The notes beneath the pieces were generated by a model. That model was given only the letters and a program-made list of their open reading frames with translations. It did not search any database and had not been told where the DNA came from. This document shows positions 9,800-22,174 of a DNA stretch of 64,000 bases, piece by piece (position 1 is the first letter of the stretch; each line of letters opens with the position of its first letter). The DNA lies in contig CM043961.1 of the NCBI GenBank assembly GCA_014529385.2, positions 13,900,978 through 13,964,977 of the forward strand, read 5' to 3'. This DNA comes from Adiantum capillus-veneris (lineage: Eukaryota; Streptophyta; Polypodiopsida; Polypodiales; Pteridaceae). The translations under genes were made by a program, and so were the position numbers.

Positions 9800-10985
9800 A
9801 CCTAGCCTTTAGAGTTATAAAAGCTACCGGATCTTTAAATCATGAAATCCAAAACAAATTGAGTATTTGCACAAACCCAACCTGTTACTTGTTTATTGTT
9901 TCCCCAAAAACTAGAAAAATCCTTTTCCACTTGCTCAAAAGTTGTTGAGATCCATTGAATCTTGGGTTCTTGTCTAAAACCTATGTGAAATCTATTTATA
10001 CTCACAAACATTTAAAAATGTTAAGCCAACCCGTAAAATCAGCTCTTCTTTCAAGTTGCAATTGTCATCTCTTGAATGGTATGTTTCTAGGCACGGTTGT
10101 GTTGGAAACTCCAACTCTGATTTGTTTGTAAGGTCTTATTTGAGTTGTCCCAAGTGGTCAGGATTGAAAAAATTCAAAAGTATGTCCAAAATTTTGATCG
10201 TTTTCTCCTAGAACTGTCAAAAAGCTAGTTTGAGACACCCCTTAACAAAAAAAGAAATTCGAGGCCTTACACGATGTTTTTTCAAGCCCTTGAAATAAAG
10301 GGTTTCCATTGGCATGTCTTTACGTCAAGCATCACTCTAAGATTTGTAGAGCCGCTTCCAAGCCACATTTTGATAAAAGAAGTTTTGTAATCGAAGTCTG
10401 TATGTGAAGGTTATGGCTGTTTTTATGAAAACTAGTTTTCACTTGCAACAAAAAACTACTTTTAATTTGAGCTCTATAGGGTATTTTTGGCCCAAACTTA
10501 GTCACTACAATGTACAGGTCATGCAAAACAAGATCACCAAGTCTTGTCAAGTTTTGACCCCTATAGCTATGTGATGGGAGCAAATTATAATTTTCTCCTT
10601 AAGGTACATTTTTTGTAACTTTTTTAGTTTTGCTGAATTCACTAGGCTCCCCACTCTCATTATTTCCTATTTGTCAAGTTTTACCCTTTTTGGTCAAGGA
10701 AAATAAATTAAAAAATCAGTTTTAGCCTGTCTAGACATGATGTTTTGCTTGTATCTTGCACTCCCAATGTCCAAATGACACTAAATTTTGATTGTGCACT
10801 AACCACATCATGTACTACATGCACACTAAATAATCTAACATCCTTCAAGAGTACTTAAAAAAAAAAAATCAAATTTTCCCTCAAGTTATTCTTTTGATTT
10901 GAGTGTCCAAATTTGATTTTGAAAGTGTCATAATAACTAATATCTAATTCTCCTAAATGATTTTCTCATGTTAAACTGATCATTT
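9249..10985. other. no gene recognised
   Basis: AT-rich sequence with no coding frame that resembles a protein family on either strand. It holds one CT microsatellite (9769-9796). It may be flanking host DNA or an unrecognised old repeat. Confidence 0.5.
9769..9796. repeat. (CT)14 microsatellite
   Basis: An uninterrupted CT dinucleotide run. Confidence 0.95.
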
Positions 10986-11303
10986 AATATGGGGAAGTGC
11001 CAGGGGAGAAAAATCTAGAATATTGGTTAAGCTGGCAGACTTCGGCCTGAGTAGGGATCCAAAAGAGGGAAAATAGGGATCCAAAGGGGGGGCCATCTAT
11101 AGAAGAGCAATGTGCAACAATGGGCTTAAAAGAACCTAAGGTTCAGCCCGTTAAGACTTCCAAAATGCTAAGGTTCCAAAATTCAAAGGATGTGTCCAAA
11201 GGTCAAACATTAGGGAAATTGGATGCTTTGTGTGTGTCCCAAAAAGTCTTCATGCATCCCCATAGGAGGGGGCGAGCCCTAGTCGTAGGAGATGAGAGAA
11301 AAA

Positions 11304-11350
<47 letters not shown>

Positions 11351-12538
11351 GCTCCCTTTACACAAAGGCAATGAGGGACACATGTCAGCTCCCTAGGCCA
11401 AATGCCCACAAGGTGTAATCAAATCCTATTGGATGGCCATTGAGGTGGGCGAATGAGAATTAGGCTAGAGTAAATCTGGTTTAATTAATATAAAAACACT
11501 TAATAAAAGAACCAATAGGAATTAAGCTCTCTAGAAGACTATTGGATAGTCTCCCAAGGGGTCCAATCAGCATTCAACAGCCCAATGACTTGCCTGATTC
11601 CTATTGACCATGATGCAAAGGGGTCCAATGAGAGTTCAGTTGAATTAATTAATTACCTAAAGCTCTCACAAAAGGGGAAAGGGGGACACATGTTAGAAGA
11701 CTATCACTTATGCTACTTAACTTTCATTTGCTAAGCTGGGAGAGGTCTAATGAGGTGCTAGCAAGAGCAAATAGCAAGAGGGGTCGAACAAGAGAGAGAG
11801 GGGGCTGATTTTTCAAAGGCAATTATCCCCACACACTCACACAAGCTCATGTGTAGAGTAAGAAGACTCTCTCTTTCTCTCTCTTCTCAAGCTTTAATGG
11901 AAAGCTTATCACCTACTCCAAGCATGTGAGAAGGGAGGCCTACACCAACAACTCTTGGCCTTGTGATGCAAATCCAACCAAGAGCCAAGATTCAATGCAT
12001 GCTCATCTCCTCTACCATGCTAATTACTAAGCTAATCTATGCTAATATGAATGATTATGTGAGGAGAAGTACATCTTTCTCGTAAGTATACTCCTTCTTC
12101 CTCTCATACCCTGCTAGCTCTCACCATCTTTGAAGGTGTGTGAGGTCTTGGGTCTGAGACAGTGAGGGAATTGATGTTGTGTTTGATAAGTGTTTTGCTT
12201 AGTGCTTGAAGTTTCCATCTTCATTGCACTAGCTAGTATTGATGGAACACAAAGAATTGTATTGTAAAATGTCTCTCTTGATGGGAGAAACCATAATACA
12301 AAGCCTTTTGGAGGGGGGACCGGCTCCATGCAAATCAAGTCCTCAACTATTGTCAATTGCTTAATTTATCTCTCTTTTGAAGTATCGTTCATGCTATCTA
12401 ACTAGGTGTTATGCTTTTTGTTGCTCTCTGCACCCAGTCACTCTTGTTATTCTCATTAGGAATCTATTCTAATGAAATGCTCACTATGTTCATGCTATTT
12501 TTTGCTACACACAAGTTACTAGGCCATTAAATGTTACA
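10986..12538 (+). repeat. gypsy III 5' LTR (start uncertain)
   Basis: Sequence directly before the primer site at 12540 must be the end of the 5' LTR; it ends GTTACA at 12538. The left limit is not certain: TGGGGAAGTGCCAGGGG near 10990 and TGTAAC near 10614 are both possible starts, and no partner LTR is available to decide. The block contains an AC microsatellite and purine-rich stretches but no coding sequence. Confidence 0.4.
11306..11349. repeat. (CA)n microsatellite
   Basis: An uninterrupted CA run of about 22 units inside the probable gypsy III LTR. Confidence 0.95.
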
Positions 12539-12539
12539 T

Positions 12540-12551
12540 TGGTATCAGAGC
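12540..12551 (+). promoter_or_regulatory. gypsy III primer binding site (initiator tRNA-Met)
   Basis: TGGTATCAGAGC is the standard plant site complementary to the 3' end of initiator tRNA-Met, one base after the LTR end CA. Confidence 0.9.
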
Positions 12552-12940
12552 ACAAGGTTTCTCTTTTCTTACTCAAGAAGGGAGGTCCTCAAGCTAGCTA
12601 TGAATGGTTGGTATTATTAATTGCATGTGAGTAAGTAGAATAGGGATTTTTCAGCCTTGCAGTGCGCCTGCCTTTGTGCAGTTAATAGGGCATCACCATC
12701 GAGAGCTATGGTCTTAATAGTGGAGTCCTACGGGGATTGCCTACGGCTTAGCCACTATTTAGCTATTAGAAGCTTGACAGGAGCCGGTGCTGTTTTGGTG
12801 ATGAACGATCGTCTCTTCTACTCCTTGCAATTAATGGTATTCGAGCCACGGGTACAATAGCTTGAGTGATTTTTCTAAAGGGGTAAAGAGGAGTAGCAAC
12901 TAGGGATTGAAGTGCCAAAGTACACCTAAAAGTTGCTAGA

Positions 12941-14642
12941 ATGGCTGACAATAGTAAAGAGAGTGAAATTGATGTTGATAACTTTGATTTTTCTAATGAG
13001 CAAGCTACTAATGATGCCTCTATGCTTGTTAACTACCTTGTTTCTAAGCTTCAACAAGCCATGGGCAATCCATCCCTCCAAAGTGAAGTGCAATGGCAGC
13101 TTTGTGCTCATGGGATTCTCCAAGCTCCCCACAATGACAAGAGAACACCTAGGAAGCTTCCTTGTGAGACTTCCAAAAGAGGCCTCTCTCCGATTCGGGA
13201 AGAAGAAGAGGATCCATATGAAGGGCTCAAAAATTTTCTTCTTGCATCTCCTTCCCAAAGGAGAATTCAAGAGCCTCCATCGAAGGAACGAGAAATAAGT
13301 GAGTCTCCTGCCACCTCGATGGAGATGGCTCCACGAAGACGGTGGGCTAAACGCTCTCCATCAACTCCAAAATGGAGAAGACCATCGCACACTTCTCAAC
13401 ACCATAATTCAAAGAGAGATGGCAAAAAGCAAGAGAAGAAAAACGCAAGAAAGAGGACATCCTCTTCTCCATCTTCTTCCTCTTATGAAAGTGATGGTGA
13501 AGACAAAGAAGATCAAGGCAAGAAAGAGGTCACCCTCTTCTCCATCTTTCTAAAATTATTCACCTTCTAAAGAAAGTGATGGTGCAACCTTTGAACCATA
13601 AAAAACAAGAGGCCATAGGAGATCCTATGCCACGTGGAAGAGGTCGTCCAAGCTCAATAAGTTCAAAGAGGGAGGGAAGAGCATATCTTTCCTTAACTAC
13701 AATGGCACCTTTGGTGCTACAGACAAAGTCTTGGCCTTTATCCAAAAAATCAATGTGGAGTTTGGAGATGAGGGCTTCACGGAGTCCTCTAAGCTATGCC
13801 ATGTAGCTATGCACTTTCAAAAGTCCACCAGACAATGATGGTCTAGCCTATGGGCCAATGGTGAAGCTCCGCAAACATGGAAATCTTTAAGAGCTTCCAT
13901 TATGAAGCAGTTTTTGGGCACCGATGCCACAGACAAAGTACTCACTGAATGGCGAAGCTTGAAGCTCTCTCCCTACAAATCCATTCACAAATATGTAGAC
14001 AAGTTTTGGGACTTATAACTCAAAGCCATTGTCTTTAAGATGTTGGATTTTGGAGAGAAAAAGCAACAATTTTGTGTGGGCTTAACTGAAGAAATGGCGG
14101 AGTATGTCAACTCCCAAAGGCCACGCACCATATCGGCAGTTATACACCATACTATGGTGGCTTCTCAAATCAATTTCCAAACGGGGCCTAAAAGAAATTC
14201 TAAGCCCAAAAAAAACAAGGGTTCCAATGAGCCTAAGCAGAAGGACAATGTCCAAAAGTTTCCTAAGGGCAACTTCAACAAAGCTAAGGAGAAGGGAGTT
14301 TACATAGGTAAAAATAAACTCTCTCCTGAAGAGCTGGAGTGTTATTGCAAGGATAACTGCTATTTCAAGTGCGGCGAGCAAGGTAAAAACAAAGGTGAAA
14401 ACAAACTCTCTCCTGACGAGCTGGAGTGTTATTGCAAGGATAACCGCTATTTCAAGTGCGGCGAGCAAGGTAAAAACAAACTCTCTCCTAAAGAGCTGGA
14501 GTGTTATTGCAAGGATAACCACTATTTCAAGTGCGGCGAGCAAGGGCATGCGTACCGTGATTGTCCCCAAAATAACATCCACCATGAGCCTCCTAGAGCT
14601 ACCTTGGTTGAAATCCAAGAGGAGGAAACTCACCACAAATGA
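12941..14642 (+). pseudogene. gypsy III gag with triplicated knuckle segment
   Basis: Gag starts MADNSKESEIDVDNFDF. The first part (12941-13570) is Ser/Arg/Lys-rich. After a frame change near 13560-13600 the capsid-like core follows, with YNGTFGATDKVLAFIQK, AMHFQKSTRQ and SIHKYVDKFWDL. TGA at 13836 follows RQ, where gag usually has RQW and Trp (TGG) would be expected. TAA at 14016 follows FWDL. The C-terminus has three copies of a Lys-rich and Cys-rich unit, the last running into CGEQGHAYRDC, the second half of a CCHC knuckle. The first Cys of the canonical knuckle is displaced (CYFKC in unit 1) or replaced by Arg or His in units 2 and 3. Confidence 0.85.
14307..14543 (+). repeat. in-frame tandem triplication in gag (75, 87, 75 bp)
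   Basis: Three adjacent units begin GGTAAAAA and end GGCGAGCAA: 14307-14381, 14382-14468 and 14469-14543. Each encodes a peptide ending in CKDN-YFKCGEQ. The middle unit carries a 12-base insertion. All three keep the frame. Only the last continues into the histidine and final cysteine of the knuckle. Confidence 0.95.
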
Positions 14643-14644
14643 TC

Positions 14645-15655
14645 TCCTCTATGCCATGCTTGGGGAAAGGTAAGAGAACATGATGCTTTTATTCTCTTTG
14701 ACCCTGGCTCTACTCACAATTTCATATCCATAGAGTTGGCCACCAAGCTAGGCATACAAGCCTACAAGATGAGAGATGTCCTACTTGCAGACGCTGCATT
14801 AAAGGGGCAAGAAGCTTCAGTCACTCCCTTAATCGAGAAATTGAGGCTCCATGTCCAAAGTTATGTGAACAAAGAGGACTTCTTTATCTCTTCTCTCAAG
14901 CATGAGGATGTAATCCTAGGGGCACCACGGTCTGATTGCATGGTTGCCAATGTTAAATTTCCTGAAAGGAGAATCTACTTTAGGTTCATGGAAAAAGACA
15001 TGTACATAGATGCCAAGAAAATGGGTAACACCATACCCATTGTACATACACAAGCTTTCAATAAGTCAATAAAGAGCTCTATTTCCGTGTGCATGATTTT
15101 TGTTAAAGATTCTCAAAATGAACCTAATGTTTTAACAAAAGAAAATAAACACACTCACAAGGAATTAGAGCTATCCAATTTTCTCAAGGGGTTTCAAGAT
15201 GTCTTTATTGACAGCATCCCTTGTGAGCTATCTCCTAAACAGGGAAATGATGACCATGCAATTGAACTTCTTCCAGGAAGTTCACCGCCTAAAAAACCTC
15301 CTTATAGAGTTTCTCAAGCTCAACAAGAGGAGATTATGCAGCAAGTGCATGAGTTAGTTGAGAAGGGCATGGTTAGTCCTAGCTCATCTACATTTTGTTC
15401 TCCTATGCTACTAGTGCAAAAGAAAGACAGCACATATCATATGTGTGTCGACTATAGAGCACTAAATAGGATCACTATCAAGAATAGGTTTCCCGTTCCA
15501 TGGGTAGAAGACCTATTTGATAAGCTACAAGGGTCCACCTACTTCAGTAGGATTGACCTAAAAAGTGGCTATCATCAAATAAGGATAGTTGATCAAGACA
15601 TTGTAAAGACCGCATTTCGCACTACGTTTGGTCTTTACGAATACATTCTCATGCC
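14645..15655 (+). pseudogene. gypsy III protease and truncated RT
   Basis: After gag comes a protease-like block LFDPGSTHNFISIELATKLG (D-P-G in place of D-S/T-G) and, from Met 14736, an open frame of pol. RT motifs are FCSPMLLVQKKD, CVDYRALNRITIKNRFPVP, FSRIDLKSGYHQIRI (catalytic Asp) and TAFRTTFGLYEYILMP. The expected FGLTNAPATF and FxDD blocks are missing because the element ends at about 15655. The 47 codons after that belong to the adjoining remnant read on the wrong strand. The product would lack two of three catalytic Asp residues. Confidence 0.9.
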
Positions 15656-17640
15656 TATGTCTATGTCACGTTGTGAAACTCCAAGCAATATTGGATTAAT
15701 TGATTTTAAAGGTTGCACAAGCACAAAATCTCCTTGCTTCACATCCACCATTGGGTCAAATGCATCCTTTGGCCGTTTTGATGCAGGACCACATTAATGG
15801 TTATCCAAGTCTTCTATTCCCCAAAATTCATCTTCCTCATTTCCTTCAGCACATAGTATTTCACCTTGTGTTCTTGGCTAGAAGTCCACAAATTTGGTTA
15901 CTTGATGGATGTGTGGTGTTTGCAAAGTCTGGACCATGTCTTTCAAACAATCAACTACTAGGGTTATAAATGTTTTGTGCCTAGAATCAATTGTACCTTG
16001 TTTGTTTGAGTACCACTTTTCCCAGTATTCTATGTAGTCTTTAATCCCACCTACTACCTCCTGGTGATCTTTTACATAATCAAACACTGGTAGTAGCACT
16101 GATACACCCTTTGAAAGGCTAGGCTTCCCACCATTCCGTTTTTTTCGTAGTTCAATGCCACCTTCTCTTGGAAATCAGTCCATTGACTTTGGATGCATCT
16201 TGTATTGCATGACAAGAATCTCACCTTGCATATAGAGCTTGAATTGAAGAGGTTTTGAGTGCCCCACAAGAGCTTCTCTTGAACCACACAAGTGGTCCTC
16301 AATATAGTTTTTTAAATTTGGCACTGCCAAAAGAAATGGAACAGGATTTGTGCTCTCGCATGATTGGAAATGTTCCATGAGATGCGAAAATGTAAAGGTC
16401 ATGCTTGTCCTTAGCTTCTCTAAAAACTTGATGAACATTGCATCAATGTCTTTGTGTGTATGACCCACCATTAAGAAACTGAACTAGATCATCTTGAATG
16501 TCCCTTGTGAAATTAACAATGACAAAAAATAAAATAGATAGCAATTTTTGTTTTTTGACCCACAATTATCCAATTGCAATAGTAAGTTATCGTGCATCCT
16601 TTTGAAGTCATTGACAACACCATGCCCTACACCTTCATTTTCACATCTTGATCCTTGAGTGATCCCTTGATGATGATCTAGTGCTTTCCTAGAATTTAGA
16701 GATTGAAGCACTACAAAAGAAGACCTTGGCATTCCATCTAGCTCAAGGTGACCCTTTTCATGACTATCCAATCTTTCTAGGTTTCTCAAGCATAGAGGTA
16801 GAGAGCCAATTGTGAAGTTTGGGTCACGTGGCCACAAATCAACTACAAAGTGAACATATTTTCCATGCCCATGTTAGAAGCTGGAAGCTGAGGAGATCTA
16901 TCCATTTTCTTTGACTTTGACCTTAGACTTGAAATTGCGGTCTTTTCTTGGTCAATCTTGTCATGTATGATACACAATTTTGTTTGCGGTTCTACTAGAT
17001 GAGATGCCAAATGCCAGCCATAGTAAAAAATTCTACAGCTTTGTTGTTGTAGCATGTGGGCTCGGCGCTTCCTCAAAAGCGCAATTACACTATTGTAGAC
17101 ACTTTGTTGATGCCATTTTCTCCTTTATTTTTGAGCAAAATGGAACATTTAGAGAACACACTTGTTGTTGCAAGACTACCATGCTTGAACTCTGTGTTCC
17201 ATATCTAATTAAATGAAGAGATTGACACTTCCTTACTTCCAACCTATTCCAAGGTCCTATTCACTTATGTCCATATGTCTATTTTTTTGTACATGTCACA
17301 TATGACTAATCGTGTTTCACGTCTTCCATCATGCATTGTGAAACTTTTATGTGGCATTTGCTTTGCATTCTTCTCAACAAAGTCTTTAAGAATCACTCTT
17401 CCCATCTCTGTGTGATCTCAACCTGCTCTTATTCTTGCTTTGTTTCCATGCATTTCCCTTATGACACCTTGATCAAATTGAGCATTGTACCTCTAGAACG
17501 ATGTTCTTGGTATACCATGCATCTCTATGATTCTTTTCCACATACGACCCTTCCATTGAGCACAAAGATGTATTTACCTGTTCTGACACCATCAGCTTGG
17601 CAAGACAAATCAAGTGTGCTAGTATACACGTAATTTGTAC
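15656..17640 (-). pseudogene. DUF7869-like, probably transposon-derived, degenerate gene
   Basis: Several minus-strand segments add up to one broken protein. In order from the right they hold MPHKSFTMHDGRRETRLVIC (near 17.33 kb), KLCIIHDKIDQEKTAISSLR, DPNFTIGSLPLCLRNLERL, LLLQLDNCGSKNKNCYLFYF, then in another frame FLMVGHTHKDIDAMFIKFLE, and a C-terminal part with DVKQGDFVLVQPLK close to the junction with gypsy III. The combination QxDNC...NKN, then VGHTHxDID, is that of the family I know as DUF7869, a D/H/D-rich domain found in repetitive genes of plants and animals. Its function is unknown to me, and transposase ancestry is inference. Frameshifts and stops make it a pseudogene. No terminal repeats were found. 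Confidence 0.6.
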
Positions 17641-17738
17641 GTTCCTACAATTGCAAACCCTAGAAACAATTTTGCAAGTTGATAATTGCGTCTCTATTGG
17701 AGATTTGGTAGAATTTATCTAAACAACCAATCAATGGA

Positions 17739-17768
17739 AATATATATATATATATGTATGTATGTGTA

Positions 17769-17803
<35 letters not shown>
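17739..17803. repeat. TA/TG/TA compound microsatellite
   Basis: A TA run, then TATG and TG units, then a second TA run. Confidence 0.9.
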
Positions 17804-18455
17804 AATCATGTATGTTGGGCGGTGGATCTCAACAATCCCTTATTTAGCATGCAACCCTTGCCAATTACCATCGCCAAGGGGATCCAAGGTGTGGGGAGGG
17901 TGGGGGGGACAACGGTCCATTAAGCCCCCCCTTTGTAAGGGAGTCCAGGGATAACATCTACAAAGGCCAATGTACACATTTTAGGATATGATTTTTTATG
18001 TGATTTTGGTAAAAGAAAATGTACTTTTTTATGTGTAATAGGAAAATATATAAAGGTATGTGTGTATGTGTGGTTTAATGAGAACTAGATATTTCTTGGG
18101 AAGTGATAATATTAAAAGTGGTTCTGGTAGGCTCCTTTTAAGTCCAATTTGAAAGAGGAGGAGAGTATGGGAGAGGAGAAAGGAGAAAAAGGGGTCTTTT
18201 CATTTGATTTATGTGCCCATTTAATGAAGCATTAAGCATTTTTGTTTTGACTAAAAGAAGCCTCATAGGAGAGTTGAGTTATAAGTGATGATTGGGACTT
18301 ACCTTAAATGTTATTTAGGTTTTAAAATATCAATTGGATATTTTTATTTCACTTCTCATCTCACATACGACATGTCTTGACTTTCCTTGCATTTTACTAT
18401 TTTAGAATTCTAAAGTGAAGCTTCATCTTGCTTGATTCTAGTAAATTCTACACAC

Positions 18456-18488
18456 AAAAAAAAAAAAAAAAAAAACACACACACACAT
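18456..18488. repeat. poly-A followed by (CA)n
   Basis: Twenty A then CA units. It could be an old retroposon tail, but no body or target duplication was identified. Confidence 0.8.
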
Positions 18489-18547
18489 ACATATTAGTTC
18501 TTTTTGGCCTAAAAAGGCCTTAGTACCCCAAGGGTGAAGGTTGTTCA

Positions 18548-19009
18548 ATCTTCATTTGTGAGACAAGTGTCCCTAAGGGGCCTTAAAAGTCTTTGTGATA
18601 GAAAGAATACATAGCCTTTTTAATGCTACTCTCTACTACAAACTGCATGTTTGCATTCACTTTTTTGGGATGCTTAAAAAAGGCTTTAGAGAACAAAAAA
18701 TTAAACATTAACTCATAGAAGTTTGATCCCATGATGTGAGGTATTGATAAAGGGTCTTTTCATTAAGGGCTTGAAAATATCTTCATTTGTGAGACAAGTG
18801 TCCCTAAGGGGCCTTAAAAGTCTTTGTGATAGAAAGAATACATAGCCTTTTTAATGCTACTCTCTACAAACTGCATGTTTGCATTCACTTTTTTGGGAGG
18901 CTTAAAAAAAGCTCTAGAGAACAAAAAATTAAACATTAACTCATAGAAGTTTGATTCCATGATGTGAGGTATTGATAAAGGGTCTTTTCATTAAGGGCTT
19001 GAAAATATT
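18548..19009. repeat. 231-bp tandem duplication
   Basis: Two adjacent copies (18548-18778 and 18779-19009) start with ATCTTCATTTGTGAGACAAG and end with GGCTTGAAAATAT. They differ by a 4-base deletion and a few substitutions, so the duplication is fairly recent. It has no coding content. Confidence 0.9.
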
Positions 19010-20291
19010 TCATTTTATTAAGTTATTTTAATATTTTCTATAATTATTAAATTGATGTTTTTTATAAGAAAGTATAAAAATAATTTTTATTAAAATTTGA
19101 ATGTGTTGTTTATTTTATTGTGTATATTACATGTAAATTTTCTTCTAAATGTGAGTTTTTTATATAAAAATTATTATATCCTATGCTTATTAGACTTACC
19201 TTTTCCTATGAAAGCATTCAATTTTTCTTTTGTTTTAATTTGGCAATGGATCCCTTTATTTATTTTATTTTCTTTCCATTGTATTTTGTTTCAGGCTGGT
19301 TACAAACTAGGGGCAACATTCACTACTATTAGACTCACAGGAGGTGAGTAACTCCTTTGCAAGTGGATTTGGGCGTTGCTTGTTACACAAAGCCGTTGTA
19401 GAGGTGATGCCATATCCTAGCTATATGCCAGCACACATCCAAACCTGTTAGAGATTTGGAGGACACCCAAGACTTGTCCAAATATGGTGGGCGGGTATTC
19501 CTCCAATCGGAGCATCTCCTTTTGACATGCTCCATATGTCCATCGATGTAGCTAAACTAGTGCCCACCTTGGTGAAGTGTAAACTGGAGTGCCAAACCAA
19601 TGCCCACAATGCCCATGTCAGCGATATGTGCTGGGCAAGTTGGGTTTTTCTGATATGGTGATGTGTAACTCCCTTAGAATGCCATTGTGAGCCTTTCAAC
19701 TTGTTGTTGAAGTGGGCCCTTCGTAGCATATAAGACATTTGTGAACATGTGTGTGTAATGGACAAAAATAATTTATATTAAAATACAAAGAAATGACGTG
19801 TGATTGTAAGCACTCATTCATAACGGCTCCCCATAACTTTTATCCTCCCTAATGATAGGTCTTATCTTTAGTAGACCTTTGCGAATCTTCACCTTGTTAT
19901 TTCACCTTTTAATTTACAGGCTCACATGGGCTTGAATTTTCTAGCATTCTATAACTTAATTCTAGCCAAGGAATGTCTCTTTTATTAAGCGGCCGAGAGT
20001 GCTCAGGAAAGTCTTTTTTCCTAAGCGTCCGAGTCTCGTATATGTAAGGATGAAAATAGAAATTACTAGTAGAAATTTTTAAACTTACAGGATTTCAAAA
20101 CTATTTTCTTGTATATTATATCGGTTTTTTTTTTCTTTACTATTGCTTGTACAACTTGTGGTGTGACTGTGAAAGGGAGGGCCTTCTGTCAGTGAACCGC
20201 TTCTGCAGAATGTCGGTGATGAGATCCCTTGCTTCTTCTTCTTCTTCTTCTTGTTGCCTCTGATCAGGTTTGAAGCACAACAATGAGGGCA

Positions 20292-20757
20292 ACAAATAAG
20301 ACTCTCTCTCTCTCTCTCTCTCTTTCTATCTCTATCTCTCTCTCTCTCTATGCACACACACACACCCACACACCGTGTCCTATTTTTCACAAGGAGGCTT
20401 CCCAAATGCAATAAGCACCTCTCTCTCTCTCTCTATGCACACACACACACCCACACACTGTGTCCTATTTTTCACAAGGAGGCTTCCCAAATGCAAGGAT
20501 CTGTGCCTTCATCCTTTCCTTCTGCCATCTCTAATGACTTGGCCTTCCTAGAACGTTCTAGCAGGGACTTCTCTAGTTCAAAATTCAGCCAATAAGCACC
20601 TCTCTCTCTCTCTCTCTATGCACACACACACACACCCAGTACACACCGTATCCTATTTTTCACAAAGAGGCTTCCAAAATGCAAGGATCTGTGCCTTCAT
20701 CCTTTCCTTTTGCCATCTCTAATGACTTGGCCTTCCTAGAACGCTCTAGCAGGGACA
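20292..20757. repeat. direct repeats with CT and CA runs
   Basis: A module of CT run, ATGCACACACAC, then GTGTCCTATTTTTCACAAGG occurs three times (near 20340, 20425 and 20610). The second and third copies are longer and share a further ~100 bases, including CTTGGCCTTCCTAGAACG. This looks like tandem duplication seeded by the microsatellite. Confidence 0.85.
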
Positions 20758-21021
20758 TCTTTTTCTTATCCTCCCTTCATTTGACGACCAAGTGTGACCA
20801 AGTCTCAACCAAGTTATCTTGATGACCAAGCAATGTCACACTTTGAGTGATCACATAACCCTTTCCTTGGATACGAGATGGAGAGCCATTGATACAAGAT
20901 AGAGAGCCATCGAGTGATCACATAACACTTTCCTCGGACACGAGATCAAGAGTCATGGAAGTGGACTTTTTAAAACTGCCTAACTTTACGTTCTTGCATG
21001 CAACTTTACAACCCCACTAAT

Positions 21022-21022
21022 G

Positions 21023-21089
<67 letters not shown>

Positions 21090-21118
21090 CTCATACTTGT
21101 GCACACACACACACATAC
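21022..21118. repeat. CT and CA microsatellites
   Basis: Two CT runs separated by a single A, then a short CA run near 21103. Confidence 0.9.
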
Positions 21119-22137
21119 ACACACAAAGCAATACACATATATCATGCTCTAGTTTTGGGTAAATAACTTTACATATTGAATAATATTTCCTAATTTCTTT
21201 TAGAGCTATGCGATAGCTGTCTCCCTCTAATCAACAGGCAAAATCGACCGTCCTATCAAAGGTATCATCTAAAACTAGATTTTGTGTATAGCTATCCACA
21301 AATGGCAAAAAATAAACAAAGTTGGAATTTAAATGAAGAGAATGTAATGACCTACCTTCTATGTTGATTTTGGAGCCCTCCATGTTGTTTTGAAAGCATG
21401 TTGCATGCACCACTAGTAGTTGCTTGTTTTGAGTTGACTGTAAGAGTTGATAGTAGCCTTAAAGTGTGAAGGTGTTTGGCTTACTCTATTGAAGTGTAAA
21501 AGGTATCTATCTTAATCTATAAAATATAAAATAATATTTTTTTCTTATTATAATCATTTGAATATTTTCTTTGTCTACAAATTTAACTTTCTCAAAAAAC
21601 ATGACACAAACTTGACCTTATGGAGAAATTTTTGTGCCATGTGATGATTTTACTACTATCACCAAGCCACTTGTATTTGTGCGGCTACACATGCAAGCCT
21701 AAGATCTAGGAAGGTACATATTATTTGGGGAAAGGCCCACCTACAAAACTATTTACCTAAGATCTAGGAAGGTACATATTCTTTGGGGAAAGGCCATCTA
21801 CAAGAATGTGCTAAAAGAAAATCTATTTACACTTTTGGTAAAAAACAAACTGATCATTCGTTCATCTTCAAGGTCTTCATCACGAGTTTTTTTGTGGATG
21901 CTTTTGGCTAGGCACCAATTTGTGTCATTTAGCTCTTGCTGAAGTAGATATATCTACTGTTCAAGAGTTGGTGGTGGTAGAGGTGAATCTTAATTCAAAT
22001 CAAAAGAATTATTGGTGTTGGACTCCATTGCAATGGGGGATAATGATGACTATGTTGGTTTGATGCAACTCACGGTCCGGAGTTTACCTGATATTGCTAG
22101 ATGAAAACTGTATGAGAACAAATCATTGCGTTGTTGG

Positions 22138-22174
22138 TGCGCGCGCGCGCGCACACACACACACACACACACAT

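Larger units (their letters stand above)
12540..15655 (+). mobile_element. Ty3/gypsy retrotransposon III, internal part, truncated in RT
   Basis: From the primer site the plus strand gives a leader (12552-12940), gag (12941-14642), protease and RT (about 14645-15655). The element stops abruptly within RT, after the LYEYILMP block. RNase H, integrase and the 3' LTR are not found downstream. The next base begins sequence of a different, opposite-strand remnant. The RT blocks and the initiator-tRNA primer site are of the kind seen in chromovirus-like gypsy families, but no chromodomain can be checked because the 3' end is gone. Confidence 0.85.
17641..22137. other. no gene recognised; simple and tandem repeats
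   Basis: No frame resembles a known protein. The stretch holds a TA/TG run, poly-A, a 231-bp tandem duplication, a group of CT/CA-flanked direct repeats and a 60-base duplication near 21.70-21.81 kb. Between 19.0 and 19.2 kb it is very AT-rich. Small frames such as 19448-19765 (minus) have no recognisable similarity. Confidence 0.6.

Noticed and set aside
19448..19765. Minus frame of 105 codons.
   Set aside because: No recognisable motif, and composition is like the surrounding non-coding DNA.
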